DNA of 64,000 nt from an uncultured Pelagibacteraceae bacterium (lineage in GTDB: Bacteria; Pseudomonadota; Alphaproteobacteria; Pelagibacterales; Pelagibacteraceae). Under the pieces are notes generated by a model. The model did not search any database. It was not told the origin of the DNA and was given only the letters and a program-made list of their open reading frames with translations. Position numbers and translations under genes: made by a program. Below, one piece after another: positions 1-7,491 of this stretch (positions are counted from its first letter, which is position 1; the number at the start of each line of letters is the position of its first letter). The DNA is taken from NCBI GenBank assembly GCA_902596355.1, contig CACJTS010000004.1:1-64000 (forward strand), read 5' to 3'.

Positions 1-174
1 ATCCAATCCTTTTTAGTCCCGAAACAAACTGGGGTTAATTACAATGCTGGTATTTGGCACTTTCCGTTGATTTCTATAAAAAATATGAATTTTCTAATTG
101 TTGATAGAAAAGGAAAAGGAAACAATCTTGTTATTTATAAATTTAAAAAAGATAAAATTATTTTAAAAAAATGA
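1..174 (+). CDS. allA: Ureidoglycolate lyase, C-terminal end (5' truncated by window edge)
   Basis: The first 57 codons of frame 1 read to a TGA at 172-174. They encode the C-terminal part of an AllA-type ureidoglycolate lyase, which releases urea and glyoxylate from ureidoglycolate late in allantoin breakdown. The visible signature is GVNYNAGIWHFPL, matching the conserved 'GVNYhrGvWHhPL' block of the family, followed by a hydrophobic strand and a Lys-rich tail. The start codon lies outside the window. The stop overlaps the ATG of the next gene (ATGA at 171-174), so the two are translationally coupled in a purine-degradation operon. The call rests on one strong motif plus the adjacent allantoinase. 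Confidence 0.85.
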   Translation: MQSFLVPKQTGVNYNAGIWHFPLISIKNMNFLIVDRKGKGNNLVIYKFKKDKIILKK

Positions 175-1070
175 AAAAAAAATACCCAAGGGATTTAGTG
201 GGATATGGTTCCCAAAAAGTTAAGGTAAAGTGGCCTGGTAATGCTAAGTTGGCTTTGCAATTTGTACTTAATTACGAAGAGGGAGCAGAGAATTGTACTC
301 TTCATGGTGATAAAACTTCAGAAGTATTTTTATCAGAAATTATAGGGGCAAGACCAATCAAAGGTCGACACTTAAATATGGAATCTATTTACGAATATGG
401 ATCAAGAAGAGGGTTTTGGAGAATTCACGATCTATTTAATAAAAAAAAAATTCCACTTACAATTTTTGGAGTTGGTATGGCATTGGAAAGAAATAAAGAT
501 GTTTGTACGGCTATAAAAAAAGCAAATTATGAAGTTGCTAGTCATGGGTGGAGATGGATTGACTATCAAAATGTACCTAAGAAAAAAGAAAAGAATGATA
601 TGAAACTTGCAGTAAAATCTATAAACAAGATTTTTGGCAATAAACCTGCTGGTTGGTACACTGGTAGATGTAGTGAAAATACTTTAGATTTAGTAATTGA
701 TGATGGTAGTTTTTTATACTGTAGTGACACTTACAGTGATGATCTTCCTTATTGGATAAAAAAAGGTAATAAAAAACAGCTAATGGTTCCTTACACACTT
801 GATAACAATGATATGAGGTTTGCAACCAATCAAGGATTTAATTCAGGTGAACAATTTTATAACTATTTAAAAGATAGTTTCGATGCCCTTTATGAGGAAG
901 GAAAAACTTCACCAAAGATGATGTCAGTTGGCTTGCATTGTAGATTGATTGGGAGACCTGGTAGAATACAGTCACTTAAAAAATTTTTAAATTACATCAC
1001 AAAATTTAAGGATATTTGGATCTGCAAAAGAATAGATATAGCTAAACATTGGATAAAAAATTATAGTTAA
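171..1070 (+). CDS. puuE: Allantoinase PuuE (polysaccharide-deacetylase fold)
   Basis: This 299-residue protein has the NodB/polysaccharide-deacetylase-like fold of PuuE, the cofactor-independent allantoinase that opens allantoin to allantoate. Visible family blocks are the opening PRDLVGYG, the strand FVLNYEEGAE (about residues 30-40), the region YEYGSRRGFWR (about 75-85), EVASHGWRWIDY (about 120-132) and a late GLHCRLIGRPGR (about 253-264). It has no signal peptide, so it should be cytoplasmic. It overlaps ureidoglycolate lyase by 4 bases. Ordinary chitin deacetylases lack the ASHGWRW context, which favours PuuE. Confidence is high. Confidence 0.93.
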   Translation: MKKKYPRDLVGYGSQKVKVKWPGNAKLALQFVLNYEEGAENCTLHGDKTSEVFLSEIIGARPIKGRHLNMESIYEYGSRRGFWRIHDLFNKKKIPLTIFGVGMALERNKDVCTAIKKANYEVASHGWRWIDYQNVPKKKEKNDMKLAVKSINKIFGNKPAGWYTGRCSENTLDLVIDDGSFLYCSDTYSDDLPYWIKKGNKKQLMVPYTLDNNDMRFATNQGFNSGEQFYNYLKDSFDALYEEGKTSPKMMSVGLHCRLIGRPGRIQSLKKFLNYITKFKDIWICKRIDIAKHWIKNYS

Positions 1071-1078
1071 AATTTTTA

Positions 1079-1402
1079 TTATTGTTCTGCAGCTATAGAA
1101 GTATAATGAGCAACCGCTTCTATTTCCTCATCAGTTAGTATACCCTCCATTGCGGGCATTACTCCTATACCGTTTCTAACTGCCATTATAATTCTTTGAA
1201 TATCAGGTCTAATTTCATTTAAATTTGGGCCAACCATTGCGTTCGATCCAGCATCTGAGAGCATATGGCATGCTGCACAATTTCCAGCCCCTAGAAAAAC
1301 TTCTTTTCCCTTATTAAACAATTCATCAGCATTAACGTAGGTTAATGATGAAAATATCAAAAATAATGATGTGCCAAAGAAATTTAAAAATAATTTTTTC
1401 AC
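1079..1402 (-). CDS. Small periplasmic c-type cytochrome (c6/c553-like)
   Basis: This 107-residue protein has an N-terminal signal peptide (hydrophobic residues 5-22, likely cleavage after VNA at 25). It has one haem site, C42-A-A-C45-H46, and a distal GVMPAM segment whose Met82 is the likely sixth ligand. The C-terminal LTDEEIEAVAHY helix is typical of cytochrome c6/c553-like class I cytochromes. It is therefore a soluble periplasmic electron carrier. It sits alone on the minus strand between allantoinase and the XdhC genes. That position suggests, by inference only, a role as electron acceptor for a purine-oxidising enzyme. The gap to the convergent puuE stop is 8 bases. Confidence 0.85.
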   Translation of the reverse strand: MKKLFLNFFGTSLFLIFSSLTYVNADELFNKGKEVFLGAGNCAACHMLSDAGSNAMVGPNLNEIRPDIQRIIMAVRNGIGVMPAMEGILTDEEIEAVAHYTSIAAEQ

Positions 1403-1445
1403 ATAAATTTGGTATCATAATTAAAAAAATTTAAAAAGGAGAATT

Positions 1446-1733
1446 ATGAAAGCTTATTGGATTGCAAATTATACTGAAATAAAAGATGACGAAAGACTTA
1501 AAAAATATGCCGTTAAAGCTAAAGAAGCGGTTGAAAAATATTCTGGAAAAATAATAGCGAGAAGTGCAAATAATGTTACTTTAGAAGGTAGGGAAATGGT
1601 TAGAGTAGCTCTTGCAGAATTTCCAGATATTGAAACAGCAAAAAATTGTTATAATTCTGATGAGTATGTTGAAGCTAGAAAACATTTGGAAAATAACGCA
1701 GTTAGAGAACACATTATTTTTGAGGGAATGTAA
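1446..1733 (+). CDS. DUF1330 family protein
   Basis: This 95-residue protein looks like a DUF1330 member, a ferredoxin-like dimeric alpha/beta-barrel family of unsettled function. Recognisable elements are the opening MKAYWIANYTEI, the GKIIARSANNVTLEG strand (about 35-50), a RVALAEFPDIETAKNCYNSDEY block (about 58-78) and the closing REHIIFEGM. A clear Shine-Dalgarno AAGGAG lies at 1436-1441, 4 bases before the ATG, which supports this start. It is divergent from the cytochrome gene and precedes xdhC. No catalytic function can be assigned from sequence. Confidence 0.85.
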   Translation: MKAYWIANYTEIKDDERLKKYAVKAKEAVEKYSGKIIARSANNVTLEGREMVRVALAEFPDIETAKNCYNSDEYVEARKHLENNAVREHIIFEGM

Positions 1734-1753
1734 AATTCAATACAATATAGTAA

Positions 1754-2083
1754 ATGTCACAATCATTTAATGATACGATTTTAGAAGAAGCAATTTCATG
1801 GTTTGAGTCTGGTCAACAAGTAGCTCTTGCAACCGTGGTTCAAACTTGGGGATCGTCTCCATTCCAAATTGGAAGTAAAATGATAATTAATGAAAAAGGT
1901 AATTTTTTAGGATCAGTTTCCGGTGGTTGTATCGAAACAAGTGTAATTACTGAATGTTTAGAATTAATAAAAAATAAAGATTCATTTAAGAAAATTAATT
2001 TTAAAGTCTCTGATCAAAATGCTTGGGATGTAGGACTTGCATGTGGGGGGGAAATGACTGTTTTTATAGAACAGATATATTAA
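1754..2083 (+). CDS. xdhC: XdhC/CoxI family protein, N-terminal (CoxI) domain as a separate protein
   Basis: This 109-residue protein corresponds to the N-terminal domain of XdhC, which matures and inserts the sulfurated molybdenum cofactor of xanthine dehydrogenase. Visible blocks are GQQVALATVVQTWGSSPFQIG (about 20-41), SVSGGCIET (about 55-63) and GLACGGEMTVFIE (about 94-106). The family normally carries a C-terminal Rossmann domain in the same chain. Here that domain is the next gene, joined by a TAATG overlap at 2081-2085. The context (allantoinase, ureidoglycolate lyase) fits purine oxidation with the dehydrogenase itself outside the window. Confidence 0.85.
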   Translation: MSQSFNDTILEEAISWFESGQQVALATVVQTWGSSPFQIGSKMIINEKGNFLGSVSGGCIETSVITECLELIKNKDSFKKINFKVSDQNAWDVGLACGGEMTVFIEQIY

Positions 2084-2769
2084 TGAAAATAGAAACACTA
2101 AAAGAAATAATAAAAAAAAAATTATCTAATGAAAAATTTGCAGTTTTAACTAATTTGAGTAATGGGTCGTCTGAAATGTTTAAATTAGGTACACCTATAA
2201 GTAAAAATTTTATAAATTATAAAATTGAAATAGAGAATTATTATAATTTAAAAAAAAATGGTATCATTGATGGGACCGAGATTTTTATTCAAAATTATAT
2301 TAAACCAGTTGAAGTAATAATAGTTGGTGCAGTACATATTGCACAATATTTAATTAAATTTTTAAAAGACCTAAATTTTAATGTTATTGTTGTTGATCCA
2401 AGAGAATATTTTACTACTAAACAAAAATTTCAAAATATTAAAATTATTAATGAATGGCCTGAGGCATTTTTTAAAAAAATTCAAACAAACTCTAATACCG
2501 CTTTAATTACTTTAACTCATGATCCAAAAATTGATGAACCTGCGCTAAAACATGCTTTGAAACAGAAGTTTTTTTATATAGGTGCTCTAGGAAGTAAAAA
2601 AACTCACGAGAAAAGATGCAAAAGATTAAAAGAAAATGGATTTAACGATGAAGAAACTGATTCAATACATGGGCCAATTGGTATTCAGCTAGGAGGGAAA
2701 TCTGCTAGTGAAATTGCACTATCAATTGTTGCTCAGTTAATTTTGGAAACCAACAAATTAAATAATTAA
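2083..2769 (+). CDS. XdhC family protein, C-terminal Rossmann domain as a separate protein
   Basis: This 228-residue protein is the XdhC C-terminal half. The nucleotide-binding strand PVEVIIVGAVHIAQYLIKFL is at about 83-102. It is followed by VIVVDPREYF (about 108-117), ALITLTHDPKIDEPAL (about 143-158), FFYIGALGSKKTHEKR (about 167-182) and HGPIGIQLGGKSASEIALSI (about 199-218), all hallmarks of the domain. I prefer the ATG at 2083, which overlaps the preceding stop. An in-frame ATG at 2023 would add 20 residues lying wholly inside the upstream gene. It probably works with the preceding protein as a two-subunit XdhC. Confidence 0.82.
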   Translation: MKIETLKEIIKKKLSNEKFAVLTNLSNGSSEMFKLGTPISKNFINYKIEIENYYNLKKNGIIDGTEIFIQNYIKPVEVIIVGAVHIAQYLIKFLKDLNFNVIVVDPREYFTTKQKFQNIKIINEWPEAFFKKIQTNSNTALITLTHDPKIDEPALKHALKQKFFYIGALGSKKTHEKRCKRLKENGFNDEETDSIHGPIGIQLGGKSASEIALSIVAQLILETNKLNN

Positions 2770-2799
2770 CTTTTTTAAAAAATTATATTATTAGTTTAT

Positions 2800-3690
2800 A
2801 TGAAAATTTTTGATTGCTTCATGTTTTTCGACGAGGAGCAAATTCTAGACCTTAGATTAAATGTACTCAATGACATTGTAGATTTTTTTGTAATAGTTGA
2901 AAGTGTTTACAATCATAAAGGAGAAAAAAGGGAACTTGTTTTTGATAAAAATAAATTTAGTAAGTTTAAAGATAAAATTATTTATTTAATACATGATGAA
3001 ATTCCTAAACAAGTAGAAACGATAAATCAAAATGATAATGAAAATGAAAAAAATAGAAAATATATAATGAATGCAGTGTATAGAGAAAATTCGCAAAGAA
3101 ATTATATATCTCAAGGAATTAAAGAGGCAGAGAAAAACGATATAATTTTAATTTCAGATGTCGATGAAATACCAAAATTTGGAAACATCAATATTAATGA
3201 GATAACAAATAAGATAATTATGTTTAAACAATACATGTTTCATTATAAGTATAATTTGGTTTTGCCAAACTTTAAGTGGACAGGAACAAAAGCAGTTAGA
3301 AAAAAGAATTTAATATCGCCTCAGTGGTTAAGAAATACAAAAGATAGAAATTATCCAATTTATAGAATTGATATTTTTTTTTCTAAAAAAAAATATAATA
3401 ATATCAAAATAATAGAGGATGGTGGTTGGCATTTTTCAAATATTAAAACACCAAAAATGCTTAATCATAAATTAAGATCATACTTGCACCACATAGAATT
3501 TGATAAAGCCGAAATAAACGAGAATGATATTCAAAAACTAATAAATAATAAACAAGCTGTTTATAATTTAGCAGTAGATCAAAGAGGAATTAAAGTTGGA
3601 AATGGAGCAATTTTAGAAAATTTTGATAATAAAAAATTACCACTTTACATTCAGAATAATATAGAAAAATACAAAGATTGGTTAAATTAG
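2800..3690 (+). CDS. Glycosyltransferase family 17-like protein
   Basis: This 296-residue protein opens with MKIFDCFMFFDEEQILDLRL and VDFFVIVESVYNHKGEKREL, then RNYISQGI and IILISDVDEIPKF (about 110-128). This arrangement is typical of the GT17 N-acetylglucosaminyltransferase-like family. DVDEIP is the probable DxD-type sugar-nucleotide/metal site. A later GGWHFSNI element (about 208-215) is also usual for the family. The acceptor is unknown; in bacteria such genes often modify surface polysaccharide. There is no signal peptide. The gene stands alone between XdhC and alkA, and its stop overlaps the alkA stop by 4 bases. It is Lys/Asn/Ile-rich, even more AT-biased than its neighbours by eye. 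Confidence 0.75.
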   Translation: MKIFDCFMFFDEEQILDLRLNVLNDIVDFFVIVESVYNHKGEKRELVFDKNKFSKFKDKIIYLIHDEIPKQVETINQNDNENEKNRKYIMNAVYRENSQRNYISQGIKEAEKNDIILISDVDEIPKFGNININEITNKIIMFKQYMFHYKYNLVLPNFKWTGTKAVRKKNLISPQWLRNTKDRNYPIYRIDIFFSKKKYNNIKIIEDGGWHFSNIKTPKMLNHKLRSYLHHIEFDKAEINENDIQKLINNKQAVYNLAVDQRGIKVGNGAILENFDNKKLPLYIQNNIEKYKDWLN

Positions 3691-4322
3691 TACTGAATAG
3701 GCTCTGGATCTATACTTCTCCATAAATACCAAGTTGCAACAGAGCAGTAAGGAGAAAACTTTTTGTTTAGATATTTCACATAACTTTCTGGTGGTAGATA
3801 TTTTTTATTAAAATTTTTTGAAATAGCTCTTAATAAACCAATGTCCTGGATTGGCCAAATATTAGGACGATTATAAGTAAATAACAAAATCATTTCTGCT
3901 GACCATCTTCCAATCTGTCTTAATTGAGAAAGATAAATTATAGCATCTTCATCAGACATTTTTGAAATAAGTCTTGGATTAAATTCTTTACTTAATATTT
4001 TTCGGGCTAAACTTTTTATTCCTTTTACTTTCTGTCTACTTAGACCACAGCTTTTGAGTTGGATAGTAGATAATTTGCTAACTGTTTTTGCATTAATTTT
4101 ATTTTTACATTTTTTTTTAAATTTTAAAAAAACTGAGTTAGCAGCAGCAACACTAATTTGTTGACCAATTATACTTTTACAGAGAGAGAAGAAAACATCT
4201 TTTCTTGATGTTAGAACTGTTTCTGAAGGGGATTTATATTTTTTAATCAAAGAAGACATGGTTTTGTCTTTTTGAGATAAATATTCTTTTGCTTTTTTCC
4301 AATATGATGGAGTTTTATTCAT
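3687..4322 (-). CDS. alkA: DNA-3-methyladenine glycosylase II (HhH-GPD family)
   Basis: This 211-residue HhH-GPD glycosylase excises alkylated bases in base-excision repair. The helix-hairpin-helix lies at about residues 132-148 (LRQIGRWSAEMILLF). The catalytic aspartate is most likely D160 in WPIQDIGLLRAI. The SIIGQQISVAAANSVFLKF segment (about 50-68) is the usual N-terminal core. It lacks the extra N-terminal domain of E. coli AlkA, as many short family members do. Its start overlaps the stop of the EamA gene upstream by 8 bases, so the two are co-transcribed. No iron-sulfur cluster cysteines are seen at the C terminus, which argues against endonuclease III. Confidence 0.85.
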   Translation of the reverse strand: MNKTPSYWKKAKEYLSQKDKTMSSLIKKYKSPSETVLTSRKDVFFSLCKSIIGQQISVAAANSVFLKFKKKCKNKINAKTVSKLSTIQLKSCGLSRQKVKGIKSLARKILSKEFNPRLISKMSDEDAIIYLSQLRQIGRWSAEMILLFTYNRPNIWPIQDIGLLRAISKNFNKKYLPPESYVKYLNKKFSPYCSVATWYLWRSIDPEPIQY

Positions 4323-5196
4323 GACGTGAAACAGATAACTTTTTTTTCAAATACATCTCTCTTCTAAATATAATAATAGATGAAACTATAACCAATAAAG
4401 CACCAAATAAAGTTTTAAAAGTTGGTATTTCATTCCAAATAAAATATCCAAATATTATAGCAAAGACTAATCCAAGATATTTTAAAGGGGAAACTAAACT
4501 TACTTCTGAATATTTGTAAGATTGTGACAACCACAAATTTGCAAGACCTCCTAATATACCGACCATGGATAGCAAAAATAAATCAAGTAAACTTGGCAAG
4601 ATCCATACCTGATAAAAAGATAAAAAACTTAGAAGCATTATCGAAAATGAAAAGAAAAAACTAATCAACCAAGCAGGCTCGGTTGAAGATAATTTTCTTA
4701 TAGCAATAGCAACATAAGATAAACCTAAGCAAAAAATTATTGGATAAATATAATATAAATTTAAAGAGCTAAAACCTGGTTCTGTTATGAAAATTATACC
4801 AAAAAATCCAACTAAAACTGCTAACCATCTATAAATACCAACTTTTTCTTTTAATAAAAAAATTGAAAAGATTGTTATAAATATTGGTGCTGCAAAAGAA
4901 ATACTTACAACTGTTGCCAAAGGTAAATTCCTTAATGCTATAAATATAGAAACCAAAGCAATTAATCCTGCTAAACATCTTTTAAAATGGAGAAAAGGTC
5001 TAGTTGTTTTATAAAAATCTAAATATCTGTCTTTAGGAATAAGAAATAAAATAGGAATTATTCCACAAAATCCTCTGAAAAATAATACTTGTCCAACGGG
5101 ATAATCATCAGACCATTTAACAATTACATCCATAAGTGAAAATGCACATACCGATATAAACATGTAAAAAAAGCCTAATTGATTTTTTGATAGCAT
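4315..5196 (-). CDS. EamA/DMT-family membrane exporter
   Basis: This 293-residue integral membrane protein has about ten predicted transmembrane helices in two EamA repeats, typical of drug/metabolite transporters. Visible marks are the N-terminal GFFYMFISVCAFSLMDVIVK and RGFCGIIPILFLIP. The first repeat ends ATVVSISFAAPIFITIFSIFLLKEKVG (about 95-120), and the second ends ATF-like VSLVSPLKYLGLVFAIIFGYFIWNE (about 231-255). The substrate cannot be told from sequence; relatives export amino acids, SAM or purine derivatives. It is divergent from msrA with only 34 bases between them, and overlaps alkA downstream. Confidence 0.85.
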   Translation of the reverse strand: MLSKNQLGFFYMFISVCAFSLMDVIVKWSDDYPVGQVLFFRGFCGIIPILFLIPKDRYLDFYKTTRPFLHFKRCLAGLIALVSIFIALRNLPLATVVSISFAAPIFITIFSIFLLKEKVGIYRWLAVLVGFFGIIFITEPGFSSLNLYYIYPIIFCLGLSYVAIAIRKLSSTEPAWLISFFFSFSIMLLSFLSFYQVWILPSLLDLFLLSMVGILGGLANLWLSQSYKYSEVSLVSPLKYLGLVFAIIFGYFIWNEIPTFKTLFGALLVIVSSIIIFRREMYLKKKLSVSRHE

Positions 5197-5230
5197 ATGA
5201 TTAACTTTAGATTAATTAAGTTAATTATCA

Positions 5231-5674
5231 ATGGAAATAGCGATTTTAGGATTAGGATGTTTTTGGGGACCAGAAATTAAGTTTAGTAAACTTGATGGAG
5301 TTATAAAAACAGAAGTAGGTTATTGTGGAGGTCATAGCTCTAAAACTGATTACAAAGAAGTGTGCACAGGTAAAACAAATCATGCAGAAGTAGTGAAATT
5401 AGATTTCGATCCTAAGATAATATCTTATGAGAAAATTCTTGAATATTTTTTTAAAATTCATGACCCAACAACCTTAAATTCTCAAGGACCAGATTTTGGA
5501 ACACAATATAGAAGCGAGATATTTTATTTAAACGATCAACAAAAAATTACTGCTGAAAAAATGATAGAAAAGGTAAACATAAAATTATCAGGAAAAGTTG
5601 TAACAAAAACTTCTTTAGTAAAAAATTATTGCCCAGCTGAAGAATATCATCAAAGATATTTAGAAAAAAGATAA
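5231..5674 (+). CDS. msrA: Peptide-methionine (S)-S-oxide reductase MsrA
   Basis: This 147-residue MsrA repairs oxidised methionine. The catalytic cysteine is C10 in LGCFWGPE. It is followed by VGYCGGH (about 36-42), NHAEVVKLDFDP (about 56-67), HDPTTLNSQGPDFGTQYRS (about 83-101) and the closing CPAEEYHQRYL. The protein starts almost directly at the catalytic motif, so it is the minimal cytosolic form without an export signal or fused MsrB. The next gene begins one base after its stop, giving a likely transcript msrA-sulfurtransferase-RND pump genes. The ATG at 5231 lies 34 bases from the divergent exporter gene. Confidence 0.94.
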   Translation: MEIAILGLGCFWGPEIKFSKLDGVIKTEVGYCGGHSSKTDYKEVCTGKTNHAEVVKLDFDPKIISYEKILEYFFKIHDPTTLNSQGPDFGTQYRSEIFYLNDQQKITAEKMIEKVNIKLSGKVVTKTSLVKNYCPAEEYHQRYLEKR

Positions 5675-5675
5675 G

Positions 5676-6488
5676 ATGTCTTTAGTTGATACAAGTTGGT
5701 TAGAAAATAATATTCATAAAGTAAAAATTATTGATTGCTCATGGCACATGCCACAAACTCAAAGAAACGGTTTTGAGGAATATAAAGTGGAACATATTCC
5801 AAATGCTATTTTTTTTGATTTAGATAAAAATTCTAAATTAGATACTGATTTACCTCATATGCTTACTGACATTAAATCATGGGAAAGCATAATGAGCAAC
5901 ATGGGTATAGAAAATAATGATCAAATAGTAGTTTACGATAACTCTGATGTTATTAGTTCTTGTAGATGTTGGTACAATTTAATTTATTATGGACATGATC
6001 CTAAATTAGTTCATGTTCTGGATGGTGGATTAAAAAAATGGAAAAAAGAAAACAAAGCTACAGATAAAAATGATGTGATCACTAAAACTTCTACATATTT
6101 ATGTAAAGAAAAAATAGAACTTGTAAAAAACAAAAAACAGATTGATGATAATATTTATCAAAAAGAATTTAATGTTGTTGATGCAAGAAGTAGAGAAAGA
6201 TTTGAGGGTAAAGTTGCTGAACCAAGAATAGGTCTTAGAAGTGGTTCAATTAAAAATTCTTTTTGCCTTCCCTTTTCTGAGATAATAAATGAAGACAATA
6301 CATTTGTAAGTAAAGATAAAATCCAGAAAAAATTTGAGTCATTAAAATTTGAACATGAAAAAAATATAGTATTTTCATGTGGTTCTGGGGTAACTGCAAG
6401 TGTATTGGCACTAGCTTATTCTTTAATAAATGCTAAATATATGCCGACAATATACGATGGCTCTTGGGCTGAGTATGGGAAGAATTAA
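5676..6488 (+). CDS. sseA: Thiosulfate/3-mercaptopyruvate sulfurtransferase (two rhodanese domains)
   Basis: This 270-residue protein has two rhodanese domains. The N-terminal non-catalytic domain holds VSLVDTSWLENN-type, EEYKVEHIPNAIFFDLD (about 34-50) and VLDGGLKKWKKEN (about 113-125). The catalytic domain holds NVVDARSRERFEGKVAEPR (about 158-176) and the active loop with C235 in CGSGVTAS. A CGSGVTA loop is characteristic of 3-mercaptopyruvate sulfurtransferases rather than CRxGxR-type thiosulfate rhodaneses. It transfers sulfane sulfur to thiols, cyanide or thioredoxin. It directly follows msrA and precedes the RND adaptor, so the operon appears stress/redox flavoured; that grouping is inference. 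Confidence 0.88.
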   Translation: MSLVDTSWLENNIHKVKIIDCSWHMPQTQRNGFEEYKVEHIPNAIFFDLDKNSKLDTDLPHMLTDIKSWESIMSNMGIENNDQIVVYDNSDVISSCRCWYNLIYYGHDPKLVHVLDGGLKKWKKENKATDKNDVITKTSTYLCKEKIELVKNKKQIDDNIYQKEFNVVDARSRERFEGKVAEPRIGLRSGSIKNSFCLPFSEIINEDNTFVSKDKIQKKFESLKFEHEKNIVFSCGSGVTASVLALAYSLINAKYMPTIYDGSWAEYGKN

Positions 6489-6491
6489 AAA

Positions 6492-7484
6492 ATGAAAACA
6501 TCTACAAAAATAACAAGCATAGTAATTATATTTTTTCTAATTATTGCTACCGTAATCATTGGAAGAACAATGATTGGGAATCATTTTAAAAAAAAATTTA
6601 GTAAGAGACCGCCACCAGGAATAATTGTGACTACTACAAAAGAGAGAGTTTTTGAAAATGTTATAAGCACATATGGAACTGCATCTCCAATTCAAACTCA
6701 ATCATTCAAAATTGAAAAATATGAAATAATAAATCCAATTAATTTTAATCAAAAGGTAAAAAAGGGTGATGTAATTGCAAATCTCAAAAATAGAAAGATT
6801 ATTGCGCAATTTGATGGCGTTATTGGAAAAAGAGAATTCTCGGAAGACTTAGAAGTTTCAAAATCTTCGATACTAATTAATCTTGAGGACACTAGTTCAA
6901 TATATTGTGATGTGGATATACCGGAAATTTTTGTACCATTTATAAAGGTTGGACTACCAGTAGATATTAAATTTTCTGGCTATAAAAATAAGATTTATAA
7001 AGGTAAAGTTGACTCTTTTGCAAGTAGGATAAGTGAGGATACAAGAGCTTTAGCTGCTAGAATTAAAATGAGTAATATGTCTGGTGAAATACTGCCAGGG
7101 TCATTTTTAGAAATTTCAATTAAGTATGATGTTAGAAATGAATTAAGTGCACCTGACACAAGCACAATAGTCGAAGGTGAAAATGTTTTTATTTATAAAG
7201 TTGATGATAAAAACAAAGTTATGAAGACCAAAGTAACTATAGGAGATAGATATTTAGGGCATGTAGAAATTTTAGATGGACTTAATAGTGGAGATAAAAT
7301 TGTAGCTGAAGGAACTAAAAAAGTTAGACCAAATTTAACCATTAGACCAATTGAGAAAGGTGCCAAAAAAAAGCAAGGGAATTCCGGTTGGGGTAAAAAA
7401 GATAAGTCAAAAAATGATGAAGAAAAAAAAGGAAAATTTGACTGGTTAAAAAATATTTTTAAAAAAACTGAAAAAGAAAAATAA
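6492..7484 (+). CDS. RND efflux periplasmic adaptor (membrane fusion protein)
   Basis: This 330-residue membrane fusion protein is anchored by an N-terminal hydrophobic helix (about 8-25). It then shows a lipoyl/barrel-sandwich half (KKGDVIANLKNRKIIAQFDGVIGKREF, about 92-118), a beta-barrel region (about 140-210) and a membrane-proximal VEILDGLNSGDKIVAEGTKKVRP block (about 258-280). It links the inner-membrane RND pump encoded next to an outer-membrane channel that is not in this window. The long alpha-hairpin is short or missing. The last ~45 residues are an unusual Lys/Glu/Asp-rich tail. It begins 4 bases after the sulfurtransferase stop and ends 7 bases before the pump gene. Confidence 0.87.
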   Translation: MKTSTKITSIVIIFFLIIATVIIGRTMIGNHFKKKFSKRPPPGIIVTTTKERVFENVISTYGTASPIQTQSFKIEKYEIINPINFNQKVKKGDVIANLKNRKIIAQFDGVIGKREFSEDLEVSKSSILINLEDTSSIYCDVDIPEIFVPFIKVGLPVDIKFSGYKNKIYKGKVDSFASRISEDTRALAARIKMSNMSGEILPGSFLEISIKYDVRNELSAPDTSTIVEGENVFIYKVDDKNKVMKTKVTIGDRYLGHVEILDGLNSGDKIVAEGTKKVRPNLTIRPIEKGAKKKQGNSGWGKKDKSKNDEEKKGKFDWLKNIFKKTEKEK

Positions 7485-7491
7485 TAATTAA

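Noticed and set aside
2041-2060. Run of seven G near the end of the first xdhC gene as a possible frameshift site
   Set aside because: The run encodes the conserved Cys-Gly-Gly-Glu motif in frame, and both flanking domains are intact, so no frameshift is needed.
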